From: Phycisphaerales bacterium UBA1161 | GTDB taxonomy: Bacteria > Planctomycetota > Phycisphaerae > Tepidisphaerales > Tepidisphaeraceae | Length of the DNA: 20,418 nucleotides | Reading direction: 5' to 3' | NCBI GenBank assembly: GCA_002311745.1 | Contig: DBZL01000004.1 | Coordinates: 1 to 20,418, forward strand | Part shown: positions 13,383 to 20,418 of the stretch, piece by piece | Position numbering within the stretch: position 1 is the stretch's first letter | Layout: the number at the start of each line of letters is the position of its first letter | Made by a program: the position numbers and the translations under genes | Notes under the pieces: generated by a model | Databases searched by the model: none | What the model saw: the letters and a program-made list of their open reading frames with translations, nothing else | What the model was told of the DNA's origin: nothing

Positions 13383-15169
13383 CCGATTCGCAGCCAGATG
13401 CGGCGGTGCTGGGCCGCCAGATTCGCAAAACATTTCACCGCGACACCGGCGAAATCGTGCACGCGTTGGACGGCGTGTCGCTGGAGGCCCGCCCGGGGAC
13501 GATCACCGCTTTGGTTGGCCCCGACGGGGCCGGCAAGACCACGCTGATCCGCATGGCCGCGGGGCTCATGAGGGCCGATGAGGGCGAGCTTCGCGTCCTG
13601 GGCATTGACGTTGCCGCCCATCCGCAGCGGGTTCAATCGCGCATCGGGTACATGCCGCAAAGGTTCGGGCTGTACGAGGACCTGACGACGCAGGAGAACC
13701 TGGACCTGTACGCCGACCTGCACGGCATTACCGCGGCGCAACGTCAGGAGAGATATCCGCGGCTGATGGAGATGACGGCTCTCGGGCCGTTTGTGGACCG
13801 GCTGGCGGGGCGGCTCTCGGGGGGCATGAAGCAGAAGCTGGGGCTGGCCTGCACGCTGGTGCGCTGGCCCGAATTGCTCTTGCTGGATGAGCCGACGGTG
13901 GGCGTCGATCCGCTGTCGCGTCGGGAACTGTGGGAAATCATCGAGCAATTAGTCCATGGGCAAGGCCTGACGGTGCTGCTGAGCACGTCTTATCTGGATG
14001 AGGCGCAGCGTTGCGGGAACGTGATCGTGCTGCACCAGGGGAAGGTGCTGGCGCGTGGCGGGCCGCAAGAGGTCAGCGCCTTGGCCCAGGGCCGCGCGTT
14101 TCTGGCCGAGCCTGGGGCCGGGCAAAAGGCTCGCGGGCTTCAGGCGCGGCTGCTGGACGATCCGAACGTGATCGACGCGGTGCCGCAGGGCGGGCTGGTG
14201 CGGCTGGTGAAAAAAAACGGCGCTCAAGACCCGCGCCAAGCCGGCGAGGATGCCCTGGCCGGCCTAATCTTGACGCCCGCGGAGCCGATTTTTGAAGACG
14301 GGTTCATGGTGCTATTGAGGCGAGCGGTGGGGGAGCAGGGCATCGGCGGCTCGATGACGCTGGATCGGCCCGTGGTGGCGGACGCCAGCGAGATGGTCGT
14401 GACCGTCCGCGACCTGACCCGCCTGTTCGGGAGCTTCGCGGCCGTGGATCACGTGAGCTTCGACGTGCACCGGGGCGAAATCTTCGGCCTTCTGGGTCCC
14501 AACGGCGCGGGGAAAACCACGACGTTTCGCATGCTCTGTGGGCTGTTGGCCGCCACGGGCGGGATGTTGCAAGTCGCCGGCGTGGACCTGCGCCACGCGC
14601 GGGCCTCGGCGCGTCAGCGCATCGGATACGTGGCCCAGAAGTTTTCCCTCTACGGCCAACTTTCGGTGGTCGAGAACCTGGACTTTTTCGCCAGCGCCTA
14701 CGGCCTGCGCGGCGGACGCAAGCGCCGGCGCATCGACTGGGCGCTGGAGCAGTTCGAGCTGGGCGCGTTGCGGCGGCTGCCCAGCGGGCAATTGCCGGGG
14801 GGATTCAAGCAGCGATTGGCGATGGCGGCGGCCCTGCTGCACGAGCCGGAGACGCTCTTTCTGGACGAGCCGACCAGCGGCGCCGATCCCCTGGCCCGGC
14901 GGGAGTTTTGGCGGCGGATCACCGCCCTGGCGGAGCAGGGCGTGACCGTGATCATCACCACCCACTTCATGGAGGAGGCGGAATACTGCGACCACGTGGC
15001 GGTCATGGATGCCGGGCGCATCCTGGCGCAGGGCACGCCGGCGGAGATTCGCCGCCGCGCACAACCGCAAGCTGGACGCGAGCCGACGATGGAGGACGCC
15101 TTCGTCGCCATCGTCGAGCAGGCCCGCGGCGCGGCGTCGGCGGATGTCAAGGCCGGAGGCGCCGCGTGA
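13379..15169 (+). CDS. Double-ATPase ABC transporter subunit, YbhF-type
   Basis: The 596-residue protein carries two ABC ATPase domains. Domain 1 has Walker A GPDGAGKT (47-54), signature LSGGM (146-150) and Walker B LLLLDE (166-171), but SYLDEA (204-209) places Ser204 where the H-loop His normally sits. Domain 2 has Walker A GPNGAGKT (373-380), an altered signature LPGGFKQ (472-478), Walker B FLDE (494-497) and a normal H-loop TTHFMEEA (His529). The linker of about 80 residues (245-335) contains PIFEDGFM. The E. coli YbhF that I recall shows the same asymmetry. It energises the two permeases encoded next. GTGA (15166-15169) couples it to the first permease gene. Confidence 0.92.
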   Translation: MTDSQPDAAVLGRQIRKTFHRDTGEIVHALDGVSLEARPGTITALVGPDGAGKTTLIRMAAGLMRADEGELRVLGIDVAAHPQRVQSRIGYMPQRFGLYEDLTTQENLDLYADLHGITAAQRQERYPRLMEMTALGPFVDRLAGRLSGGMKQKLGLACTLVRWPELLLLDEPTVGVDPLSRRELWEIIEQLVHGQGLTVLLSTSYLDEAQRCGNVIVLHQGKVLARGGPQEVSALAQGRAFLAEPGAGQKARGLQARLLDDPNVIDAVPQGGLVRLVKKNGAQDPRQAGEDALAGLILTPAEPIFEDGFMVLLRRAVGEQGIGGSMTLDRPVVADASEMVVTVRDLTRLFGSFAAVDHVSFDVHRGEIFGLLGPNGAGKTTTFRMLCGLLAATGGMLQVAGVDLRHARASARQRIGYVAQKFSLYGQLSVVENLDFFASAYGLRGGRKRRRIDWALEQFELGALRRLPSGQLPGGFKQRLAMAAALLHEPETLFLDEPTSGADPLARREFWRRITALAEQGVTVIITTHFMEEAEYCDHVAVMDAGRILAQGTPAEIRRRAQPQAGREPTMEDAFVAIVEQARGAASADVKAGGAA

Positions 15170-16317
15170 CGGCCCCGGACCAGCCAACGCGCCGTCGGCT
15201 GCGTGCCAAGGCTCGCCGCGTTTGGGCGCTGATCCGCAAGGAATGGCGCCAGATGGTTCGCGATCCGAGCAGCATCGCCATCGGCGTGGTGCTGCCGGTG
15301 ATCCTCATTCTGCTGTACGGCTACGGGCTGTCGCTGGACGTGAAGAACGTCAAGGTGGCGGTGGTGCTGGAAAGTCCTTCGCCGCAGGCGACGGAACTGG
15401 CCGCGGGGTTTCAACTCTCGCCGTACTTTGAGCCGCGTTTTTTCAATTCGATGCCGCCGGCGCAGGAGCTTTTGCTGCAGCGGAACGTGGATGGGATCGT
15501 TCGCATCCGCTCGGATTTTGCACGCCACCAAAGCATCGGCGACGCGCAGTTGCAGATCGTCGTCAACGGCACGGATGCCAACCGCGCCAGGATCATCCAG
15601 GGCTACGCTCAAGGCGCCGTCGCGCAGTGGGGGGCTCGGCTGGGGGCCCAGGGGGCCGGCGTGAGCGCCGGGCCGGTGGTCGTGCAAAACCGGCTCTGGT
15701 TCAACGAGGCCAACGACAGCCATTATTTTCTGGTTCCCGGCCTGATCGTGCTGGTGATGACGCTCATCGGCGCGTTTTTGACGGCGATGGTCATGGCCCG
15801 CGAATGGGAACGCGGAACGTTTGAGGCGCTGTTCGTCACGCCCGTTCGGTCCGATGAGATTCTCCTGGGCAAGACGATTCCCTATTTTGTCCAGGGCATG
15901 GTGGGGCTGGGGCTGTGCCTGCTGGCGGGAAAGTTCCTCTTCCACGTGCCGTTTCGCGGATCGATGTGGCTGCTGGGCGCCTCGTCGATGCTTTACCTGG
16001 TGGTGGCATTGGCGATCGGGCTGCTGATTTCGTCGTTGACCCGCAGCCAATTCGTGGCCAGCCAGATCACGCTGCTGGTGACGTTTTTGCCGGCGGTGAT
16101 GCTGTCGGGATTTTTGTTCGATCTGCGAAGCATGCCGGCCGCGGTACGGCTGATCACCTACCTGCTGCCGGCGCGGTATTACGTCGCCTTGCTGCAGACG
16201 CTTTTTCTGGCCGGAGATGTGTGGGGCGTGGTGGTGCCCAACCTGCTGGTGCTGGGCGGCATGGCGGCGGCGCTGCTCTTTTTAGCGCGCCTGTCGACGA
16301 CCAAAAAACTGGCTTGA
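15166..16317 (+). CDS. ABC-2 type permease, YbhS-like (first of two)
   Basis: The 383-residue membrane subunit has one helix near the N-terminus (about 34-52, AIGVVLPVILILLYGYGL), a large extracytoplasmic domain (about 55-180) and five hydrophobic helices in the C-terminal half, with the ABC-2 hallmark MAREWERGTFEALFVTPVR before an amphipathic coupling stretch. GTG 15166 is supported by GGAGG (15154-15158) seven bases before it and by the GTGA overlap with the ATPase gene. It is expected to pair with the following permease as a heterodimer. The N-terminal leader (TAPDQPTRRRLRAKARR) is strongly basic and cytoplasmic. Confidence 0.9.
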   Translation: MTAPDQPTRRRLRAKARRVWALIRKEWRQMVRDPSSIAIGVVLPVILILLYGYGLSLDVKNVKVAVVLESPSPQATELAAGFQLSPYFEPRFFNSMPPAQELLLQRNVDGIVRIRSDFARHQSIGDAQLQIVVNGTDANRARIIQGYAQGAVAQWGARLGAQGAGVSAGPVVVQNRLWFNEANDSHYFLVPGLIVLVMTLIGAFLTAMVMAREWERGTFEALFVTPVRSDEILLGKTIPYFVQGMVGLGLCLLAGKFLFHVPFRGSMWLLGASSMLYLVVALAIGLLISSLTRSQFVASQITLLVTFLPAVMLSGFLFDLRSMPAAVRLITYLLPARYYVALLQTLFLAGDVWGVVVPNLLVLGGMAAALLFLARLSTTKKLA

Positions 16318-16325
16318 GGTGTTTG

Positions 16326-17444
16326 GTGTTTGAGGCACTGCTGCGCATCCTGGCCCTGACCCGCAAGGAGCTTTTGGCCACGCTGAAGGACCCGCGCAGC
16401 CGAGTCAGCCTCCTGCTTCCGCCGATCATCCAATGCCTGATTTTCGGATACGCCGCCACCTACGACCTGAGCGACGTGCCCTACGCCGTGCTGGATCAGG
16501 ACCGCAGCCCCGCCTCGCACGAGCTGCTGGCGCGGCTGGACGGATCGGGCGTCTTCCACCGCGTCGCCAACCTGGATCGCGCCCAGGACCTGCCCACCTA
16601 CATCAATCAGCGGCGGGCGCTGTTGGTCATCCAGGTGGGACAGGATTTCCAGCGCCGGCTGCAGTTGGGCCAGGCGGCGCCCCTCCAGGTGATCGCCGAC
16701 GGCCGCAACTCCAACACCGCCAGCGTCGCCGCCAGCTACATCGCCGCCGTCGTGGAGGCGTTCAATGCCGACTGGAACCTGGCCCACAACCAGGCCGGTC
16801 CGAGCATCCGAGTGGTTGGCCGCTCGTGGTACAACCCGAACCTGGAGACGCGCTGGGCGATGATTCCCAGCCTGGTGGGAACGCTGACGATGCTGCAGAC
16901 GCTGCTGCTGACGGCGATGTCCGTGGCCCGCGAACGCGAGCAGGGCACGTTCGATCAACTGCTGGTGACTCCGTTCCGGCCCGTGGAGATCATGATCGGC
17001 AAAACGCTGCCGTCGATGCTCATCGGCGAAATCCAGGCGACCAACGTGCTGCTGGTGGCGCAGCTTTGGTTCCGCATTCCATTTGCCGGGTCGTTTGTCA
17101 CGCTGTACGCGGGGCTGAGCTTGTTCCTGCTCGCGGCGGTGGGGATCGGGCTGTTCCTCTCGGCCATCGCGGCCACCATGCAGCAGGCGATGCTCTTTTC
17201 GTTCGTGGTGATGATGCCCTGCATGCTTCTGTCGGGTCTGACCACGCCGATCAGCAGCATGCCCAAGGCGCTGCAAGATGCGACGCTGGCCAACCCGCTG
17301 CGATATGCCATTGAAATAGCCCAGCGCGTGTACCTGGAGGGAGCGGGGCTGGGACGGCTGTTTCCGGACTTATGGCCGATGGCGATCATCGCCGTCGTCA
17401 CGCTGTCGGCGGCCGCGTGGATGTTCCGCCACCGGTTGCAATGA
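16326..17444 (+). CDS. ABC-2 type permease, YbhR-like (second of two)
   Basis: The 372-residue permease has the same plan: a conserved entry RKELLATLKDPRSRVSLLLP, a first helix (about 26-45), a periplasmic domain to about 175, and five C-terminal helices with MSVAREREQGTFDQLLVTPF and a GLTTPISSMP loop. GTG 16326 is chosen because GAGG (16316-16319) lies six bases upstream, overlapping the previous stop; TTG 16323 is an alternative. The gap to the previous gene is eight bases. With the HlyD, ATPase and YbhS-like genes it completes a ybhGFSR-type operon; E. coli YbhFSR is linked to drug and cation efflux, but the substrate here is not shown. Confidence 0.9.
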   Translation: MFEALLRILALTRKELLATLKDPRSRVSLLLPPIIQCLIFGYAATYDLSDVPYAVLDQDRSPASHELLARLDGSGVFHRVANLDRAQDLPTYINQRRALLVIQVGQDFQRRLQLGQAAPLQVIADGRNSNTASVAASYIAAVVEAFNADWNLAHNQAGPSIRVVGRSWYNPNLETRWAMIPSLVGTLTMLQTLLLTAMSVAREREQGTFDQLLVTPFRPVEIMIGKTLPSMLIGEIQATNVLLVAQLWFRIPFAGSFVTLYAGLSLFLLAAVGIGLFLSAIAATMQQAMLFSFVVMMPCMLLSGLTTPISSMPKALQDATLANPLRYAIEIAQRVYLEGAGLGRLFPDLWPMAIIAVVTLSAAAWMFRHRLQ

Positions 17445-17484
17445 TGCGCAAGGGCGCTTCGAGCGCGACCATGGGAGCAAGCAA

Positions 17485-18042
17485 ATGGCCCAGCACAGAG
17501 TCTGTCCTTGGTGGCTCGGCTATATTCTGATCAACCCGCTGCGGCGTCTGCGTCAAGACCCGGCCAAACTCCTCGCCCCGTATGTGCGCCAGGGGATGAT
17601 CGTCCTGGAGCCCGGCCCCGGGATGGGCTTTTTCACGATCGAGCTGGCACGGAGGGTGGGTCCGTCGGGCCGCGTCGTAGCGCTGGACGTTCAAGACAGG
17701 ATGCTCCAGCGGCTTAAACGCCGAGCGGCAAGGGCCGGCCTGCTCGATCGGCTGGATGCTCGTTTGGTGCCGCCGCATTCCATGGACCTGAAGGGGATGG
17801 ACGCGGCGGTCGATTTTGTCCTGGCCATGTACGTGGTGCACGAACTGCCCGATGCCCGCCGGTTTTTCCTGGAAGCCGCGGGGGCCATGAAACCGGGGGC
17901 CTGCCTGTTGCTCGCCGAACCCAAGACATACGTGAGCCGGGAGGAGTTCGAGGCGGAGCTTGGGGCCGCGGCCCAGGCGGGATTCCAGCCATTGGAGCCG
18001 CCGGCCTTCGCCGGCAGCCACGTGGCCCTGTTGAAAAAATGA
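17485..18042 (+). CDS. Class I SAM-dependent methyltransferase
   Basis: The 185-residue protein contains the SAM-binding motif VLEPGPGMGFFTIELA (motif I, 40-55), an acidic end of strand 2 in VVALDVQDRML (Asp68), and AVDFVLAMYVVHELPD followed by LKPG-like AMKPGACLLLAEPK. This is the UbiE/MraW-like Rossmann core without extra domains. The N-terminus CPWWLGYILINPLRRL is a feature I associate with a small uncharacterised subfamily. Substrate is unknown. ATG 17485 has GGAG seven bases upstream. It follows the exporter by 40 bases, which contain a small GCGCT/AGCGC hairpin (17464-17476), and could be the last gene of that operon. Its stop is nine bases from the convergent HDOD gene. Confidence 0.82.
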   Translation: MAQHRVCPWWLGYILINPLRRLRQDPAKLLAPYVRQGMIVLEPGPGMGFFTIELARRVGPSGRVVALDVQDRMLQRLKRRAARAGLLDRLDARLVPPHSMDLKGMDAAVDFVLAMYVVHELPDARRFFLEAAGAMKPGACLLLAEPKTYVSREEFEAELGAAAQAGFQPLEPPAFAGSHVALLKK

Positions 18043-18051
18043 GAGGGGCGC

Positions 18052-18930
18052 CTATCCCAGCATGGCCACGGCATCGTTGACGTGCGTGGGTATGTCGGCA
18101 GTCACTTTCTGAATGATCGCGGCGTCCAGGCCGGCTTCCTTCAAGATGGATGCGTCAAGCTGCTGTCCCCGGGCCGTCAGGTTAAAGCCGATACCGGCCT
18201 GACAGCAGATGGTGTCGGCGATGTGGACCAGACAGACCACAAGCCGGCTGTCCTCCGCCAGGCTGCGGGGAGCATGATGAAATCCCGCCGCTTGCTGGCA
18301 GGTGCGGGGAAATTTCCACTTTTCCGCCAGCGCTTTGCCGAGCATTTGATGGTCCACGCCGAGGAATAGGCGCTCGGCAGCGCAGTAATCTCCGCCATGT
18401 TCCAACACCGTGGTGCAGACGGTTTGCACCTTGGCCGGCCAGACCTGCAAGGCCACCAGGATGCCCACGTCGTGGATCAGTCCCGCCAGGAACGCCTCGT
18501 CCACCAGCGGAATTTTCAGACCCTTGGCCAATTCGCGGGCCGTGACCGCCACGGCGATGCAATGCGTCCACAGATCGCGCGCGGTAAAGCCCTCGCAGAG
18601 CTTCACGCCGCGGAACAACTGGCCGAGGCTGGCGGCCACGGCGACGTTCTTCACCGCGTTGAGGCCCAGCAGCACGATCGCTCGGTCGATGCTGCTGATC
18701 TGCCCGGGGAGTCCGTAAAACGCGCTGTTGACCAATTTGAGAATCCGGCTCACCAGGGCGGGGTCGTGTGAAATGATCTTGTGCAGGCTGCTGGCGGAGC
18801 TGCGCGGGTTCTCGACGATGGCGATGATCCGGGCGGTGACCTCCGGCAGCGTCGCCAACGCCGTGATGTTCTTGATGGCCCGATTAACAATGACCTCGGG
18901 ATTGGTGCCGGTCGCAACGGCGGTGGGCAT
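18052..18930 (-). CDS. HDOD-domain protein (signalling)
   Basis: The 292-residue protein is almost entirely an HDOD domain: LPEVTARIIAIVENPRSS, IISHDPALVSRILKLVNSAFYG (about 52-73), SSIDRAIVLLGLNAVKNV, then LWTHCIAVAVTARELAK and AGLIHDVGILVA (His153-Asp154). Several HD-type residues remain (His123, His153/Asp154, Asp193/His194, HH at 218-219), so phosphohydrolase activity is possible, although HDOD proteins are mostly regulatory. There is no receiver or GGDEF domain attached. ATG 18930 has an AGAGGA-like Shine-Dalgarno. It is probably a soluble signalling protein; partners are not encoded nearby. Its own upstream region (18931-19044) lies between it and the epimerase gene on the same strand. 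Confidence 0.88.
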   Translation of the reverse strand: MPTAVATGTNPEVIVNRAIKNITALATLPEVTARIIAIVENPRSSASSLHKIISHDPALVSRILKLVNSAFYGLPGQISSIDRAIVLLGLNAVKNVAVAASLGQLFRGVKLCEGFTARDLWTHCIAVAVTARELAKGLKIPLVDEAFLAGLIHDVGILVALQVWPAKVQTVCTTVLEHGGDYCAAERLFLGVDHQMLGKALAEKWKFPRTCQQAAGFHHAPRSLAEDSRLVVCLVHIADTICCQAGIGFNLTARGQQLDASILKEAGLDAAIIQKVTADIPTHVNDAVAMLG

Positions 18931-19044
18931 AGTGGTCCTCTATTGTTCTGCATCTCATATCGAAAAACGGGTTGTGTAACTTGAAGTACGCCCAATCGCG
19001 TCCGATAGGGGTGCCGCTGGCGGCGCTGCGGCGATTAGAGGCTC

Positions 19045-20181
19045 TTAATACGCGATCAGCTTCTTGAGCAGTCGCGGGTCGATGGTCAGGTTTTGCAGGA
19101 TGCGGGTGATTTTTCGCGCGGTGGCGAGGCCCTGGTACGGATTGCGGCATCGACCCCGCCGCGGCCGCCCCCCGTTCCAGATCGCCCGCGCTGCGGCAAG
19201 GATGGCGCTTCGCTGGTACGGCACGTGGCGCACGTCTTGGCAGCGCTGGCGGCCCCGTTGCCGGTTACCGACGTCGATCACCGACGTGGCGAAGCTGGCG
19301 GCCTCGATGACCCCGCTTGAACTGTTGCCCACCAGCATGGCCGCATCCCGCAGCAGGGCCAGAAAAATCGGCCGGCTGACGTCCCGGCGCACGATCGCTT
19401 CTTTGTCCGCGGTGGCCGCTCGCCAGCGGCGGATGATCCCGCCGCTGCCCGGGTCGTTGTTGGGATAGATGATGACGATGCGTCCGACGCCCGCCGCCGC
19501 CACGGCGCGCAGGACGGTATCAGCGCGTTTGAATTCCAGATTTTCATCGGCATCCAGCGGGTGCAGAACCAGCAGGGCAAATTGCCGCGGCCGCAGGCCG
19601 GGAAACTGTGCCGCGACTTGCCGCGGCGAGGCCGCGTCGCGGGCGATGCCGTCGATGCCGGGCGATCCCACCTGGTGGATGCGCCACGGATCCTCGCCCA
19701 ATTTGAGGAGGCGTGTGGCGCTTTGCCCCGTGGCCGCGAAATGGACGTGGGAGAGCTTGGTGATGGCGTGACGCAGCGAGTCATCGACCTGGCCCAGCGC
19801 CCGATCTCCGCCGTGGACGTGCGCCACGGCCAAGCCGCAGAGGTGTCCGGCAGTCGCCGCCGCCAGGCCCTCCACGCGGTCGCCCACCGCCAGGATCACA
19901 TCCGGCTTGAGCCTGGCGAACACACGGGCCAACGCGGCGATGGCGTGACCCGTCGCGACGGCCTGCCGGCGACCCTGCCACGGAACCACCGCATCGACGT
20001 TCCACCCTTCGTCGCCCACGCGGGCGAGGCTGCGTCCGTGCCGGCGGTCCAGGTGCATGCCGGTGACGACGATCTGCAGCTTCAATCGCTTGGATTTTTG
20101 GATATTCCTCAGGACGCCGCGCATCAGCCCAAACTCGGCCCGCGTTCCGGTGACGAAGCAGATGCGTCTGCGTTGTGGCAC
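19045..20181 (-). CDS. neuC: UDP-N-acetylglucosamine 2-epimerase (hydrolysing), NeuC-type
   Basis: The enzyme converts UDP-GlcNAc to ManNAc and UDP, the entry step to sialic- or legionaminic-type sugars. From GTG 20181 it has 378 residues: VTGTRAEFGLM (10-20), LAVGDRVEGLAAA (97-109), HVHGGD (121-126) followed by DDSLRHAITKLSH (133-145), LGEDPWRIHQVGSPGIDGI, and the C-terminal nucleotide site GNSSSGVIEA (285-294). GGD replaces the usual GGE. The frame stays open upstream through a G-rich repeat, so longer starts are rejected; TTG 20190 is the alternative. Neither has a clear Shine-Dalgarno. neuB/neuA are not in the window, so a role in surface-sugar synthesis is inferred from family only. Confidence 0.82.
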   Translation of the reverse strand: MPQRRRICFVTGTRAEFGLMRGVLRNIQKSKRLKLQIVVTGMHLDRRHGRSLARVGDEGWNVDAVVPWQGRRQAVATGHAIAALARVFARLKPDVILAVGDRVEGLAAATAGHLCGLAVAHVHGGDRALGQVDDSLRHAITKLSHVHFAATGQSATRLLKLGEDPWRIHQVGSPGIDGIARDAASPRQVAAQFPGLRPRQFALLVLHPLDADENLEFKRADTVLRAVAAAGVGRIVIIYPNNDPGSGGIIRRWRAATADKEAIVRRDVSRPIFLALLRDAAMLVGNSSSGVIEAASFATSVIDVGNRQRGRQRCQDVRHVPYQRSAILAAARAIWNGGRPRRGRCRNPYQGLATARKITRILQNLTIDPRLLKKLIAY

Positions 20182-20278
20182 GAATACCAAGTTAGCCGAC
20201 GCGATCAAATCCCGCCATGACGGCGGCTTTTGCGCGGACTTGGCGTGTGCCCAGCCTTGCGGGCAACCGACTGTTCTT

Positions 20279-20302
20279 CCTCCCCCTGTACGCGGGGGGA
20301 GG
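20279..20302. repeat. Perfect C/G-run hairpin upstream of neuC
   Basis: CCTCCCCC (20279-20286) pairs with GGGGGAGG (20295-20302) around an eight-base loop containing GTAC. It overlaps the left end of the GTACGC-GGGGGAGG element and lies about 100 bases before the neuC-type start, in its likely leader or promoter area. Confidence 0.5.
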
Positions 20303-20315
20303 AACGAGGTGGGGG
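20288..20315 (+). repeat. GTACGCGGGGGGAGG...GGTGGGGG element, copy 2
   Basis: It has the same plan as 5957-5983: GTACGC, a GGGGGAGG block, a short variable part and GGTGGGGG. It faces copy 3 at 20370-20399 in inverted orientation, with 54 bases between them. Confidence 0.6.
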
Positions 20316-20369
20316 TTTGTTCGAGGGGCGATGGATAGTCGGATCGGAACCACCGCCGCAATCGCCAAA

Positions 20370-20399
20370 CCCCCACCCAACCCTCCCCCGGCGGCGTAC
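20370..20399 (-). repeat. GTACGCCG...GGGGGAGGG...GGGTGGGGG element, copy 3 (inverted)
   Basis: Read on the minus strand it begins GTACGCCGCCGGGGGAGGG and ends in GGGTGGGGG, the inverted partner of copy 2. Together they could form a long G/C-rich hairpin upstream of the neuC-type gene. Confidence 0.6.
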
Positions 20400-20418
20400 C
20401 CAACTTTTTTCATCTGTG

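Noticed and set aside
14698..16050. 450-codon minus-strand open frame across the exporter genes
   Set aside because: Antisense to an ABC ATPase and permease with clear motifs; the product is low-complexity His/Gln/Arg-rich.
18931..19044. FliA-type promoter before the HDOD gene
   Set aside because: The minus strand shows TCAAGTTA and CGATA, but spacing and the second box fit poorly and no motility genes are nearby.
20191..20403. N-terminal extension of the NeuC-type protein
   Set aside because: The extra 70 residues translate G-rich repeats; family members start shortly before the VTGTRAE motif.

Overview
The window comes from a GC-rich bacterial chromosome, most probably a planctomycete of the Phycisphaerae type. 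The best lineage clue is the small membrane protein at 6047-6484, which ends in a CxxCGYDLRATPxRCPxC zinc ribbon, a tail I associate with that group. Tandem clpP genes, an uncharacterised gene pair at 8539-9337 and gene borders packed with short repeats agree with this. The taxonomic call is inference.

Layout. (1) 3-5305, plus strand: the C-terminal part of a GT39-like membrane glycosyltransferase, an APH-fold kinase, an exported HEAT/PDZ-like protein coupled by an ATGA overlap to an NrnA-type DHH phosphoesterase, and ilvC behind a near-consensus promoter. (2) 5306-6046: 741 bases without a convincing gene but full of perfect hairpins and dispersed repeats, including a possible four-way-junction RNA and an 11-base copy of the 16S rRNA 3' end. 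(3) 6047-6484: the zinc-ribbon membrane protein. (4) 6695-8315, minus strand: a two-gene XRE-ImmA/IrrE protease plus PIN-domain cassette of toxin-antitoxin style, with its own AT-rich promoter and a palindromic operator candidate, bracketed by copies of one repeat family. (5) 8539-9337, minus: two small uncharacterised genes. (6) 9502-11569, plus: clpP1, clpP2 and a lipoprotein, with a 29-bp heptad-built hairpin between the clpP genes. (7) 11581-12264, minus: rpiA. (8) 12363-17444, plus: a tightly packed HlyD / double-ATPase / two-permease exporter of the YbhGFSR type, followed by a small methyltransferase. (9) 18052-20181, minus: an HDOD protein and a NeuC-type UDP-GlcNAc 2-epimerase.

Most genes are housekeeping: branched-chain amino acid synthesis, pentose phosphate pathway, proteolysis, nanoRNA/pAp turnover and efflux. 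The accessory material is the XRE-ImmA/PIN cassette and the repeat-filled spacers. At least five repeat types sit between genes, and one appears to have grown into the 3' end of the nrnA-like gene. The points most worth a second look are the structured spacer 5341-5716, the heptad dyads, the ClpP2 active-site Asn, the atypical KARI cofactor loop and the repeat-bracketed cassette.
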